41,081 bases of DNA from an uncultured beta proteobacterium (GTDB lineage: Bacteria; Pseudomonadota; Gammaproteobacteria; Burkholderiales; Burkholderiaceae_C). Shown piece by piece: positions 9,612-19,291 of this stretch (position 1 is the first letter of the stretch; every line of letters starts with the position of its first letter). The notes beneath the pieces are model-generated. The model did no database searches. It was not told the DNA's origin and was given only the letters and a program-made list of their open reading frames with translations. The stretch spans positions 1 to 41,081 of the forward strand of contig CAIWNX010000178.1 of assembly GCA_903914175.1 (NCBI GenBank), given 5' to 3'. The translations under genes and the position numbers were made by a program.

Positions 9612-10904
9612 CTAGCCAGCCTTGTGCAGTTGCTGCGTGATCTGTTCCACCGCCGCCCAGGCCGTCGCAATCGCCAGGCCCGAGCCGCATTTGGCGCGCA
9701 TCCAGTCCTGCTCGGCCAGGATGGAGCCGATGGCAAACAGGTTGGCCCAGGCTGGTTTCCCACTCGCGTCAAGCGGCCGCCAGGCTTCGTCGGTCAACAA
9801 GCCGGCGCGGTTGATGGCGTGGCCGGTCGGGTCCAGAAAGTCGCGTTGATGCCAGTCCTCGCGCGCAAGGGGTTGCTGCACCGGCAAGCCGAGGATGCTC
9901 TCGCGCACCGATTGGCGGTCGGCCGTCAGTCCGCGTCCGCTAAAGCGCCCGGTGGCCAGCACGACTGCGCCGGCACGGATGCGCTCACCGCCGGGTGCGC
10001 CAACGAGATCCAGCGTGGCGGTGTCGCCATCAAAGTTCAGCGAGCGCACGCTGGAGAGTTGGCGCCGTGTCACACCGCGCGCCGACATGACGGCTTCCAG
10101 CGCGCCCAGCAGGCGCAGACCGGGCACCGATGTCGGCATGGTGGGAATCTCGAACACCGGCACGCCCAAGCCGGCCTCGAAGGCTGCGTGCACCTCGCTT
10201 GATCGACTCAGACCCAGCAGGGCCGCAAGCCCGACGACACGCGCATCACCCAGCAGCGGCTTGATGAGCGCAATCGTGCGCTCGCGTGTTTCGCGGTTTT
10301 CCAGGGCCCGCGCAAGGTGAACGGCGTAGACCTCGGGCACGGCTTCGAAGCCCGGAAACTCGATGCGCTGGTGCCGCAGCGTTGGCCATTCCTGGGCCAG
10401 CGTCTCAACAATCTGGCGTGCACTGAACTCGCGCAGGCCACGGAAGTCCACCAACAGGCACGGCAGTCGCTGCGCCAGCGCAGCAACGCCCGCCACCATG
10501 GTCAGCGGCACGCCGTAACTGGTCTTGACGGTACCAATCGATGTGATCACGTTGCTGTTGTGCTCGCCCATCTGCGCGTAAGGCATCCCGGCAGAAGTCA
10601 GGGCCGCGACAAAGCGCTGGAACGCTGTGCGAATCGCGAGTGGATCGACCTGCGCCAGCGGATGCGCGGGCTGCTCACGCGCGAGTGCTGCCAGTGCCTC
10701 AAAAGGCGACTGCCACAGCCGATGCTGCGCCACCGGCTGCACCGCCAGCAGGTCCAGCAAACCACTGGCAAACAGAATGCCGCCACCGCTGCCGATCTGA
10801 ATGCACGACAAGCCCCGCTCGGCGGCAAACAGCGCCGCCGCCATACCGGCCATGCCGGCGCCGATCACGGCAACGTCGTAGCGCTTGGCTGCTGCGTCGC
10901 TCAC
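9612..10904 (-). CDS. glpB: Anaerobic glycerol-3-phosphate dehydrogenase subunit B
   Basis: KRYDVAVIGAGMAGMAAALFAAERG Rossmann motif; GTG start at 10904 overlaps the glpA TGA (GTGA). Confidence 0.85.
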   Translation of the reverse strand: MSDAAAKRYDVAVIGAGMAGMAAALFAAERGLSCIQIGSGGGILFASGLLDLLAVQPVAQHRLWQSPFEALAALAREQPAHPLAQVDPLAIRTAFQRFVAALTSAGMPYAQMGEHNSNVITSIGTVKTSYGVPLTMVAGVAALAQRLPCLLVDFRGLREFSARQIVETLAQEWPTLRHQRIEFPGFEAVPEVYAVHLARALENRETRERTIALIKPLLGDARVVGLAALLGLSRSSEVHAAFEAGLGVPVFEIPTMPTSVPGLRLLGALEAVMSARGVTRRQLSSVRSLNFDGDTATLDLVGAPGGERIRAGAVVLATGRFSGRGLTADRQSVRESILGLPVQQPLAREDWHQRDFLDPTGHAINRAGLLTDEAWRPLDASGKPAWANLFAIGSILAEQDWMRAKCGSGLAIATAWAAVEQITQQLHKAG

Positions 10905-12508
10905 GGCTTGACCTCGCATGCGACAGCGGCAAGCAGCGTCGCCTGGCGCAACTCTTCGCCGAACAGTCCGCAATGCAGCGCTTCAGCCAACTCGGCCTGC
11001 GCCAGTTGTTCGCCCCACAAAATTGGCTGCTGGCCACGCCAGCGCTCGCTGAAGAAATCAACGATCTCGGAGAGTCCCCGTTGCGCCTGAAAATCTCCCG
11101 TTTGATACAGGTGTGCCACGGTGCGCAGACCGCAGAAAGCGCCCTGGCAGGCACCCTTGCCGACGCGGCTGCGCAAGCCGATGTCGGTCAGTGTCGGGGT
11201 ATCGCCGGCGGCGCGCAGCGCCGCGTAAATCGCATCGACAGCACTGCCCTGCACCATCTCGCATTCACACAGCAACGTGTCATCCACTTGGTGCGAACGC
11301 ACCCACTCACGCGCCGAGTGACCCGGCGCGGTCCACGCACTCTCGGCAGCGTGCGGCAACAGCGTCGTCGCGCTAAGGCAAGGCCGCGTTACACCCAGGC
11401 GCTGGCAGACAAGATCGGCGGCGCGTTCGGCCATCAAGCGGCAAGTGGTGAGCTTGCCGCCAGTGAGCGTGGCGAAGTTGTCCAGACCGTGCTCCTCGTG
11501 GTCAAACAGGGCAAAGCCGCGCGAGACGGCGCGGCTGTCGGCACCCGCCGAGCCGAGCAGCGGACGCACGCCGGCGTAGGCGCGGATAAAGCGCGCGCTC
11601 GCCAGTGCCGGCAGCATCGGCGCCGATTCCGCAATGATCAGATCGGCTTCGGCTGTTGTAGGGCGAATGTCGTCCAGTGAATCCACCCGCAATGAGGTGG
11701 TACCAATGATGGAAACCGTGCCACCCGGCATCAGGATGTCGCCGTTGCCGGGCCGGCGCAGACGATTCACGACGCGGCTGGCCAGCCTGGTGTGCGTGAC
11801 CAGCAACGTGCCCTTGGAATACGTCATCGCGATCGACGCACCGGCCAGCAGCGCCACCTCGCGCGCCCAGGCGCCGGCGGCATTGACCACTTGCGTGGCC
11901 TCAATCCGCACCTCATCCCCACCCGCCAGCGACTGAACGCGCACCGCGCAAATGCGTCGCCCGTCGCGCTCGAAGCCAACGACGCGCGTGCGCCGCATGA
12001 GCCGCGCACCCAGACTGCAGGCTTGCGCCATGCTTTCCAGCGAGAGCCGAAACGGATCGATGGCCGCATCGGGCACCTCGAACACCGCAATCGTGTTCTC
12101 GGAGAGCGCCGGCTCCTGTGCGCGTGCGACGGCCACATCAACGGCGCGCGCCGTGATACCGGAGCGCGCGCAGTGCGACGGGAAGTCGGCGATGTAGCGT
12201 TCATCGTCGCCCTGCACGGCGACGAAATAGCCACCCGTGTCCTGGATCGTTTGCGCGGCCACGCGCTTGAGAATGTCGCCCTCGGCGCGGCACTCCATCG
12301 CGGCCCCGGGATCGCCAGCAACATAACGCGCACCGCTGTGCAGCAGGCCATGGTTGCGCCCGGATGCGCCGGCGTTGATGTCGTCCTTCTCGACCAGAAC
12401 GCAGTCAATGCCGCGCAGGGCCAGGTCACGCGCCAGCGCCGTGCCAGTGACGCCACCGCCGATGATCAAGACCTGGGTCTGGATGACAGATGGGAAATAT
12501 AACTCCAT
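10901..12508 (-). CDS. glpA: Anaerobic glycerol-3-phosphate dehydrogenase subunit A (FAD domain plus C-terminal BFD-like [2Fe-2S] domain)
   Basis: TQVLIIGGGVTGTALARDLALRGIDCVLVEKDDINAGASGRNHGLLHSGARYV; C-terminal LLCECEMVQ...GKGACQGAFCG. Confidence 0.92.
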   Translation of the reverse strand: MELYFPSVIQTQVLIIGGGVTGTALARDLALRGIDCVLVEKDDINAGASGRNHGLLHSGARYVAGDPGAAMECRAEGDILKRVAAQTIQDTGGYFVAVQGDDERYIADFPSHCARSGITARAVDVAVARAQEPALSENTIAVFEVPDAAIDPFRLSLESMAQACSLGARLMRRTRVVGFERDGRRICAVRVQSLAGGDEVRIEATQVVNAAGAWAREVALLAGASIAMTYSKGTLLVTHTRLASRVVNRLRRPGNGDILMPGGTVSIIGTTSLRVDSLDDIRPTTAEADLIIAESAPMLPALASARFIRAYAGVRPLLGSAGADSRAVSRGFALFDHEEHGLDNFATLTGGKLTTCRLMAERAADLVCQRLGVTRPCLSATTLLPHAAESAWTAPGHSAREWVRSHQVDDTLLCECEMVQGSAVDAIYAALRAAGDTPTLTDIGLRSRVGKGACQGAFCGLRTVAHLYQTGDFQAQRGLSEIVDFFSERWRGQQPILWGEQLAQAELAEALHCGLFGEELRQATLLAAVACEVKP

Positions 12509-12687
12509 TAACGTGAGTCCCTGGGTGTCGCAGCACTGCGACGGTGCCGGCGGTTCCGTTGAAAACCTGCACGGCTACAGCATAGACCTGTACGGCGCAC
12601 CAGCGTTGATGCACGTCAATCGCGGATGATTGGGTCAAACAACAAGGCGGCAAAAGTGCAGCCTTTTCCTCGCCCTACTCGCCGCGA

Positions 12688-13149
12688 CTACTTGAGCATG
12701 CGGGAAGTGTCGTTGTTATTCAACCAAGTTCGCATCCCGTCGAAACCAGCTTGGTAAACGCCTTCGCCTACCAGCGTGGCAAATTCGGTTTCCCGACCTT
12801 TGGGGGTTGCAAATATTGATGACCAGGTCCAGAAGCAGCGTCCGGTGTCGGTTACGGTTTTGAGTTGCAAAGTGGAGACGTAGCGGTGCAAAGGCAAGCT
12901 GCCGTCCAGGATGCAGTAGCGCAGCAGGTGTTCCTGATCATTCAGGCTAAGCAATTGCTCACGCAGCCGATTGCCGTCGCGCAAAGCAAATTTGCGCACA
13001 CAACCGACTTGACTGCCGCTGTCAGCGCCTTCGATTTCACTGCTTTCAATGGCCGGGTGCCAGTTCACATGGCTGTTGAAATCGCGCAGCACAGACCAGA
13101 GTCGGTAGATCGGCACATCGATTTGCGTTGACCGGATCACCCTTAGCAT
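12688..13149 (-). CDS. SRPBCC family (START-like) protein, copy 2
   Basis: IDVPIYRLWSVLRDFNSHVNWHPAIESSEIEG...QVGCVRKF; paralogous to 13166-13597. Confidence 0.82.
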   Translation of the reverse strand: MLRVIRSTQIDVPIYRLWSVLRDFNSHVNWHPAIESSEIEGADSGSQVGCVRKFALRDGNRLREQLLSLNDQEHLLRYCILDGSLPLHRYVSTLQLKTVTDTGRCFWTWSSIFATPKGRETEFATLVGEGVYQAGFDGMRTWLNNNDTSRMLK

Positions 13150-13165
13150 AGGGATTGGACTCTTT

Positions 13166-13597
13166 TCAGACGCCGCGTTTCAGCGCGTCGAAGCCGGTTT
13201 GGAATACGCCCTGTCCTATCGTCTGCGATAGTTCAACTTCGCGATCTGGTGCGCAGTCAAATTCGGCGCTCCACTCGGCAAAGCTGCGGTCTCCGTCGGT
13301 GACTGGCGTGAGTTTCAACGTGGCCACGTAGTTGCTCACCCCCATCGGGCTTTCGACAATTTCATAAACACAGGTGTAGTCGTAATCCGACAGGCCCAGC
13401 AGACGCTCACGGATCAACCCGCCGTCCGTTGTATGAAAGTAGCGAATGCAGCCAACCTGGTCGCTGGCCATGCTGTTCTCGATGCGCGAGTCTTTGATGA
13501 CGGGATGCCATTTCGGTAGTGCGTTGAAATCACGGATGCGGGCCCAAAGGGTGTCCGCCGGGACATCGATCACGCTTGAAACGTAGACGCGAATCAT
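13166..13597 (-). CDS. SRPBCC family (START-like) protein, copy 1
   Basis: IDVPADTLWARIRDFNALPKWHPVIKDSRIENSMASDQVGCIRYF typical SRPBCC N-terminus. Confidence 0.84.
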   Translation of the reverse strand: MIRVYVSSVIDVPADTLWARIRDFNALPKWHPVIKDSRIENSMASDQVGCIRYFHTTDGGLIRERLLGLSDYDYTCVYEIVESPMGVSNYVATLKLTPVTDGDRSFAEWSAEFDCAPDREVELSQTIGQGVFQTGFDALKRGV

Positions 13598-13607
13598 CTT
13601 GAATCCC

Positions 13608-15302
13608 CTAGTCTTTTGAAGTGTCAGGATTCGGCGCTTCGGAACCCGTGAGCGCAGCGGATGCGATTTGCGTCACATCGCCGGCATTGATTCCGATTTC
13701 CTTGAGCAACTGGTCTACCAATGGCGCTTGGGCGCGATAGCGCAATGCGGAGTTCACCAGGCTGTCAGAAAAACCCGCCTGCCCGGCCTCAGCCCCTCCC
13801 GTTGTGCGACCACCCCCGCCCAAACCATCGACGTGCAGGATCTTGATGCCCTCGATGTGCTCCATTGGTTTGACTGACTCGCGAATGATGGCCTCCACCT
13901 TGTCGAGCAGGCGCAGGCGCAACTTCGTGGTTCGGGCGTCCGGCGAGAGCATGTTATGCGCTTCATTCATGAGATGCTGTGCCTCAGCCTCGATTGCGGC
14001 ACGCACTTTGTAGGCCTGAACCTTGATCGTGTCGGCATCGGCCTCGGCCTCGGCTTGTGCCCGGATCGCGATACCTCGGTCCGCGCTGGCCGCCTTTTCA
14101 GCGCTGGCCGCCATCGTCAGCCGTATGCTGTCGCTCTCTGCGGCCTGCGACGCTGCAATCAAGTCAATCGCTTTCTTGCGCTCGGCCATTTCAATTTCGC
14201 GTGCGGTAAGGACTTTCTCTTCCGCCGTCACGGCCAGCGCGCGCGCCACGTCGGCCGCCGCCTGGGCATCCGATTGGGTCTTGCTCTGCTGTGCGATGGC
14301 GATCAACCGCAATTGCTCGGCCAGTTCGGTGGCTTGCCGGCGGGATATTTCAGCGCCCTGCAGTTCCTGCTCCTTTGTGATCCTGAGCTGCTCGACGGAT
14401 TGCTCGGCACGCATACGCGCTTGCTCCACCGCCAGCTTCGCAGCGATGGTTGCCGTTTCACCTTCCTGGTCCTTCTGGGCTCTCTCACGCGTCAGCTCGG
14501 CCCGTTGATGGGCGCGGGCAATTTCGACTTCGCGCTGCTGACCGATGCGCGCATATTCCGATTCACGGTCAATATCGAGTTGCAGTTTCTCCGCCTCCAG
14601 ATTCTTGTTGCGGATGGCAATCAAGGTGTCCTGTTCGATGTCATTGCGCAGCTTCTTGCGATGCTCAATCTGCTCGGTCAGGCGGGTCAAACCCTCTGCA
14701 TCAAAGGCGTTGCTCGGGTTGAAAAATTCCATTCCGGTCTGGTCGAGTTGGGTCAGCGATGCGGCCTCCAGTTCCAAGCCGTTCTTGGTCAAATCATCGG
14801 CCACGGTCGCGCGCACGTTTTTGACGAAGACACCCCGTTTTTCATGCAGTTCTTCCATCGTCATGGTCGCCGCCACCGTTCGCAAGGCGTCGACAAACTT
14901 GCCTTCCAGCAGTTCCTTGAGCTTTTCTGGCTCCAGGGTTCGCATGCCCAGCGTTTGCGCTGCGTCGGCGACAGCTTCTGGCGTTGCCTGCACGCGAACA
15001 TAAAACTCGGCGATGACATCCACACGCAAGCGATCACGCGTGATCAAGGCCTTGTCGCGTCCCCGGCTGACCTCAAGACGCAAGGTGTTCATGTTGACCG
15101 GGATCACATCGTGAACAATCGGTAAAACAAAGGCACCACCGCCGAGCACCACCTTTTGGCCTCCCAGCCCCGTGCGAACAAAGGCACGCTCCTTGGAACT
15201 TCGAAGATAAAACCAGTGCAATAACCACACTGCGATGGCAACCACCACCGCGATGGCGATGATGCTGATAAGAAATGTTCCGAATTGAGCGCCGGTCATC
15301 AT
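13608..15302 (-). CDS. Flotillin / SPFH-domain membrane protein (YqiK-like)
   Basis: N-terminal TM helix, AFVRTGLGGQKVVLGGGAFVLPIVHDVIPVNMNTLRLEV, long Ala/Glu coiled-coil repeat region. Confidence 0.92.
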   Translation of the reverse strand: MMTGAQFGTFLISIIAIAVVVAIAVWLLHWFYLRSSKERAFVRTGLGGQKVVLGGGAFVLPIVHDVIPVNMNTLRLEVSRGRDKALITRDRLRVDVIAEFYVRVQATPEAVADAAQTLGMRTLEPEKLKELLEGKFVDALRTVAATMTMEELHEKRGVFVKNVRATVADDLTKNGLELEAASLTQLDQTGMEFFNPSNAFDAEGLTRLTEQIEHRKKLRNDIEQDTLIAIRNKNLEAEKLQLDIDRESEYARIGQQREVEIARAHQRAELTRERAQKDQEGETATIAAKLAVEQARMRAEQSVEQLRITKEQELQGAEISRRQATELAEQLRLIAIAQQSKTQSDAQAAADVARALAVTAEEKVLTAREIEMAERKKAIDLIAASQAAESDSIRLTMAASAEKAASADRGIAIRAQAEAEADADTIKVQAYKVRAAIEAEAQHLMNEAHNMLSPDARTTKLRLRLLDKVEAIIRESVKPMEHIEGIKILHVDGLGGGGRTTGGAEAGQAGFSDSLVNSALRYRAQAPLVDQLLKEIGINAGDVTQIASAALTGSEAPNPDTSKD

Positions 15303-15333
15303 CGTCTCCTGAAATATGAGTGAATCGTTGCCG

Positions 15334-16164
15334 TTAGCGTTTGATTCTCTTGAATTGTCGCGTCGTCTCCGTCAGCGCCACCTCGGTTGGGAGTCGCTCC
15401 ATACTCGACGCACCGTAGAAGCCGTGGCAGTCAGGGCAATGCTTCAATATGAACTCAGCATCGCTGGGCGTGGCAATCGGCCCGCCGTGACACAGAACAA
15501 TAACGTCCGGATTCACTTTGCGTGCCGCGCTCGCCCAGCGGTTGATCGGGGCAACGCAACCATCGAGCTTGAGCGCCGACTGTGCACCAATGTCCCCGCC
15601 TGTGGTCAGACCCATGTGGCAGACAACAATGTCAGCGCCAGCCCGGGCCATCGCAGTGGCATCCGCTTCGCAAAAGACATAAGGGGTTGTCAACAAATCG
15701 AGCGCCCTGGCCTGGGCAATCAGTTCCACTTCGAGCGCATAGCCCATTCCGGTCTCTTCCAGGTTTGCGCGGAATTTGCCGTCGATCAAACCGACCGTCG
15801 GGAAGTTCTGGATGCCTGAGAAACCCAGATCGATCAGTTTGCGCAGGAAGGGCTCAGCAATCATGAACGGATCGGTACCGCAGACCCCGGCAAGCACCGG
15901 TGTGCGCTTGACCACGGGCAACACCTCGAACGCCATCTCGCAGACGATTTCGTTGGCGTTGCCATAAGGCATCAGACCGGCCAGCGAGCCACGTCCTGCC
16001 ATTCGGTAACGCCCGGAGTTGTAGATCACGATCAAATCAATTCCGCCAGCCTCTTCGCAGCGGGCCGACAGTCCGGTGCCGGCGCCGCCGCCGACGATGG
16101 GTTGTCCGTTTGCGATCATGGAGGCAAACTTGGAAAGAATCTCTGGTCGGGCAATGCGTGCCAT
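15334..16164 (-). CDS. Phosphoenolpyruvate hydrolase-like TIM-barrel protein (Tm-1 C-terminal-domain type)
   Basis: [55 protein letters not shown]...[12 protein letters not shown]...[16 protein letters not shown]. Confidence 0.9.
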   Translation of the reverse strand: MARIARPEILSKFASMIANGQPIVGGGAGTGLSARCEEAGGIDLIVIYNSGRYRMAGRGSLAGLMPYGNANEIVCEMAFEVLPVVKRTPVLAGVCGTDPFMIAEPFLRKLIDLGFSGIQNFPTVGLIDGKFRANLEETGMGYALEVELIAQARALDLLTTPYVFCEADATAMARAGADIVVCHMGLTTGGDIGAQSALKLDGCVAPINRWASAARKVNPDVIVLCHGGPIATPSDAEFILKHCPDCHGFYGASSMERLPTEVALTETTRQFKRIKR

Positions 16165-16194
16165 TGGGGGTACCTTGTGTCGTGAGTAGGTGAT

Positions 16195-18474
16195 TTAGAA
16201 GGTGGAACGAAGTGTCGAGTTGCTGGCGATGGCCGCGGCGGCGCTCACTTCCTTGAACGCTGCCAGCAGTGCTTCTGCAAAGGCCGGATCGTTGATGTTT
16301 TCAGGCCGCCTGATCAATTTTCGATTTATTGTTGGCCGGAAGTTTTTCTCAATTGCAGCAAAAAGTGCGAGGTTCGCATCCGGCATCCAGAACAGTTTTC
16401 CGGGCGCGTCGAGCGCTGATACGCCGCCTTCGGGTAACAGGAAGCGAACCGGTCCCTCCATGGCATTGAGTTTTGCGGCGATGAATTCACCCATCGCCGT
16501 GTTTTCCTCCGGCGTGGTTCGCATCAATGTAACGTTGGCGTTGTGCTTGTAGAGCAGTCGCGACTTGAACTTTTCCGGAACCGTGTCGATCGCGCCGAAA
16601 TTCACCATGTCAAGCGCGCCACACGAACCGACATACGGTATGCGGGTGCGTGCAATGGCATCCATGCGCTCAGGACCGGCAGAGAACACGCCGCCCACCA
16701 GTTCGTCGGCAATTTCGGTGGTCGTGACGTCAATAATGCCGGCCAGTAGGCCAGAGTCTGCAAGCTTTTCCATCGACTGACCGCCGACGCCTGTGGCATG
16801 GAATACGAGGCTGTCGTAGGCGTCCCCGAGGAGCCGCGTCACGCTCTGGACACAGGTCGTTGTCACACCGAACATGGACAGGCCGATGGCCGGGCGCGAT
16901 TGCTCCTCCTGCTTGGGCATATTCATGATCATTCCGGCCAAGGCATGCGCCGCATTGGCAAGAACCTTGGCGCTGATGCGGTTGATGCCTTGGATGTCCG
17001 TCACCGAGTACATCATGCAGATGTCGCTGGGGCCGACATAGGGCCGGGTATCGCCCGACGCCACGGTGGTCAGCATGACTTTCGGGACGCCAATGGGCAA
17101 TGCCCGCATCGCGGGTGTCGCCAACGCACTGGCACCTGAGCCACCTGCCGATATCAAGCCACCGACGTCGCGGCGCGTCAGTATGAATCGTTCAAATGCA
17201 ATTGCCATGGCCGAGACCGCTGAACCGCGGTCATTGGTAAACACAGCACGCTCGCCGTCGGGGTGATGGCGAGCGACTTCGCGCGGATGAACCTGAGCAC
17301 TGGAAATGGCCGTGCTGGTTGACAGGTCAACGGTCACGGTTCTAAGGCCAAGCCTGTCAAGGCATTGACGCAGGAAGAGCATCTCGCGGCCCTTGGTATC
17401 GAAAGTACCGGCGATATAGGCGGCACAGTTTGTCGCACTGGCCACGCTAAAGGCCTGTGGATGCGAAGATGCGCTCGGCCGCTTTTCTACCAAGGGAATT
17501 TCGCGATGAACCGGTTCGATTACGCGATCAACCGCCTCGGCATTCACTACTGCGGCGTTCCAGCGGGTAATTGCGCGCACCGTTCGTACACGATCAGCCT
17601 GCGGGACAAGCGCATTGCTTCCCCCGCGCTTGCCACCGAGGGCCTCTGACGCGCGGCCTGTGGCCGACACCGCAGGCATCCCCGGGTCTGCTTCTTCTTC
17701 GCCCGCATTGACACCTAACAAACGCTGCTGCAATCCACGGTCTTGTGCCAATGAAGCGGCCGGCATGATGCTGGCGATGCGGCCGTTGACCATGACCGCC
17801 ACGGTGTCGGCAACATCCAGCGCCACACCAAGATTTTGTTCAATCAGCAAGACACTGATTCCGCCTTCGGCGACCAGCGCCTTCAACATCGCCGCAACCT
17901 GGTTGACGATGACAGGCGCGAGCCCTTCGGTCGGCTCATCCATCACCAGCAGCTTCGGGTTGAACAGCAGCGCGCGCCCAATCGCCAGCATTTGTTGCTC
18001 GCCACCGGATAGCTGTGCGCCGCCATGGTTGCGACGCTCGGCTAGGCGCGGGAATAACTCGTAAATGCGCGCGACCGACCAGTCACCCCGGCGTGCGGAT
18101 TTTTCGCTGAGCCGCAGGTGTTCATCGACCGAGAGCGAAGGCCATACGCGCCGGCCTTGCGGTACGTAACCAACGCCTCGTTCGGTTATCAAATGGGAGG
18201 GTAGCCCGAGAATGGACTGTCCATCCAGCAAGACATCCCCGCCAGCGGGAATGAGGCCCGTAATGGCATTGCACAGGCTGGTCTTGCCCATGCCGTTGCG
18301 TCCAACCACGGCCAGCACGCCGCTTTGCAAAGTGAGGGACACACCCTGCAAGGCGTGGGCACGACCATAAAAAACATCAAGGGAACGGACTTCAAGAACG
18401 GGATGCGCGGCACCCTTGCCGGAGCTCAGTGCTTTGAGCCATGAAGGACTAGTGACCATGATGGTGTCCCTCAC
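16195..18474 (-). CDS. Fusion: LivF-type ABC ATPase (N-terminal) + Tm-1/UPF0261 domain (C-terminal)
   Basis: Single 759-aa [17 protein letters not shown] (Walker A), [34 protein letters not shown] (signature/Walker B), ~100-aa linker, then [36 protein letters not shown]...[43 protein letters not shown]...[11 protein letters not shown]. Alternative start at 18459. Confidence 0.92.
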   Translation of the reverse strand: MRDTIMVTSPSWLKALSSGKGAAHPVLEVRSLDVFYGRAHALQGVSLTLQSGVLAVVGRNGMGKTSLCNAITGLIPAGGDVLLDGQSILGLPSHLITERGVGYVPQGRRVWPSLSVDEHLRLSEKSARRGDWSVARIYELFPRLAERRNHGGAQLSGGEQQMLAIGRALLFNPKLLVMDEPTEGLAPVIVNQVAAMLKALVAEGGISVLLIEQNLGVALDVADTVAVMVNGRIASIMPAASLAQDRGLQQRLLGVNAGEEEADPGMPAVSATGRASEALGGKRGGSNALVPQADRVRTVRAITRWNAAVVNAEAVDRVIEPVHREIPLVEKRPSASSHPQAFSVASATNCAAYIAGTFDTKGREMLFLRQCLDRLGLRTVTVDLSTSTAISSAQVHPREVARHHPDGERAVFTNDRGSAVSAMAIAFERFILTRRDVGGLISAGGSGASALATPAMRALPIGVPKVMLTTVASGDTRPYVGPSDICMMYSVTDIQGINRISAKVLANAAHALAGMIMNMPKQEEQSRPAIGLSMFGVTTTCVQSVTRLLGDAYDSLVFHATGVGGQSMEKLADSGLLAGIIDVTTTEIADELVGGVFSAGPERMDAIARTRIPYVGSCGALDMVNFGAIDTVPEKFKSRLLYKHNANVTLMRTTPEENTAMGEFIAAKLNAMEGPVRFLLPEGGVSALDAPGKLFWMPDANLALFAAIEKNFRPTINRKLIRRPENINDPAFAEALLAAFKEVSAAAAIASNSTLRSTF

Positions 18475-19243
18475 CCATGTAAATGGCCTGCACTTGTGGA
18501 TCGTTCTGGATTTCGTCGGGGGTTCCGTGCTTCAGGACACGACCGTTATGCATCACCGTGACACGTTCAACAACGCGCAATGCGATATCGAGGTCGTGTT
18601 CGATGATGACGTAGCCGATATGGCGCGGCAATGCGTTCAACAGGTTCACCAGTTCGCGTCGTTCGGCTGGCGACAAGCCGGCGGCTGGTTCGTCGAACAA
18701 AATCAAGCGTGGCGAACCCGCCATTGCCATCCCAATTTCGAGTTGCCGCTGCTGACCATGCGCCAACGCCGACACCTTGGTGTTGGCGAGATGGGTCAGT
18801 CGCGCATGCTCCAACAACGCTTGCGCCGCCGGCCACGAATTGTCATTTCGATCCGTTCGAACAAAGCGAAACCGCCCCTGACTCACGCCCCGAACGGCGA
18901 GGTAAAGATTGTCGAGAACACTCAAGTCTCGAAACAGCAGGGAAGACTGATAGGTTCGACGCAAGCCACGGCGAATGCGCTCATGGACCGCAAGCTCGGT
19001 GACGTCTTCGCCGAACAGCAACACGCGGCCGCTGGTCGGAGGAAAGTCTCCGGTGATGGCGTTGAAAAGGGTGGTCTTGCCCGCCCCGTTGCTGCCGAGC
19101 ACCGCATAGCGCTGCCCGGCCTCAACATTAAAACTAACCTGGTCAATCGCCTTCAAGGCGCCGAAATGACGCGAAACGTTCTGCAACTCAAGCGCATGGC
19201 CAGAGAGAAACCCACTGGTGATGACGGCGTCGGGCAGAGTCAT
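18449..19243 (-). CDS. Branched-chain amino-acid-type ABC transporter ATP-binding protein (LivG-like)
   Basis: [70 protein letters not shown]; His-rich tail GEGHHHGH. Confidence 0.94.
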   Translation of the reverse strand: MTLPDAVITSGFLSGHALELQNVSRHFGALKAIDQVSFNVEAGQRYAVLGSNGAGKTTLFNAITGDFPPTSGRVLLFGEDVTELAVHERIRRGLRRTYQSSLLFRDLSVLDNLYLAVRGVSQGRFRFVRTDRNDNSWPAAQALLEHARLTHLANTKVSALAHGQQRQLEIGMAMAGSPRLILFDEPAAGLSPAERRELVNLLNALPRHIGYVIIEHDLDIALRVVERVTVMHNGRVLKHGTPDEIQNDPQVQAIYMGEGHHHGH

Positions 19244-19291
19244 TTAATTCGTCAAGAACGCATGTTGGCTAGAGACCAAGTACCAGAGGGT

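Noticed and set aside
9608-9772. N-terminal extension of the Hdr-like membrane protein
   Set aside because: It would overlap glpB by about 160 nt; the start at 9607 leads straight into a hydrophobic helix.
12509-12687. Rho-independent terminator between the SRPBCC gene and glpA
   Set aside because: Only a 5-bp stem with a long loop near 12640-12660; not convincing, so read-through into glpA remains open.
13956-15125. 389-aa plus-strand ORF
   Set aside because: Antisense shadow of the flotillin gene; composition is not protein-like and the minus-strand product is clearly recognised.
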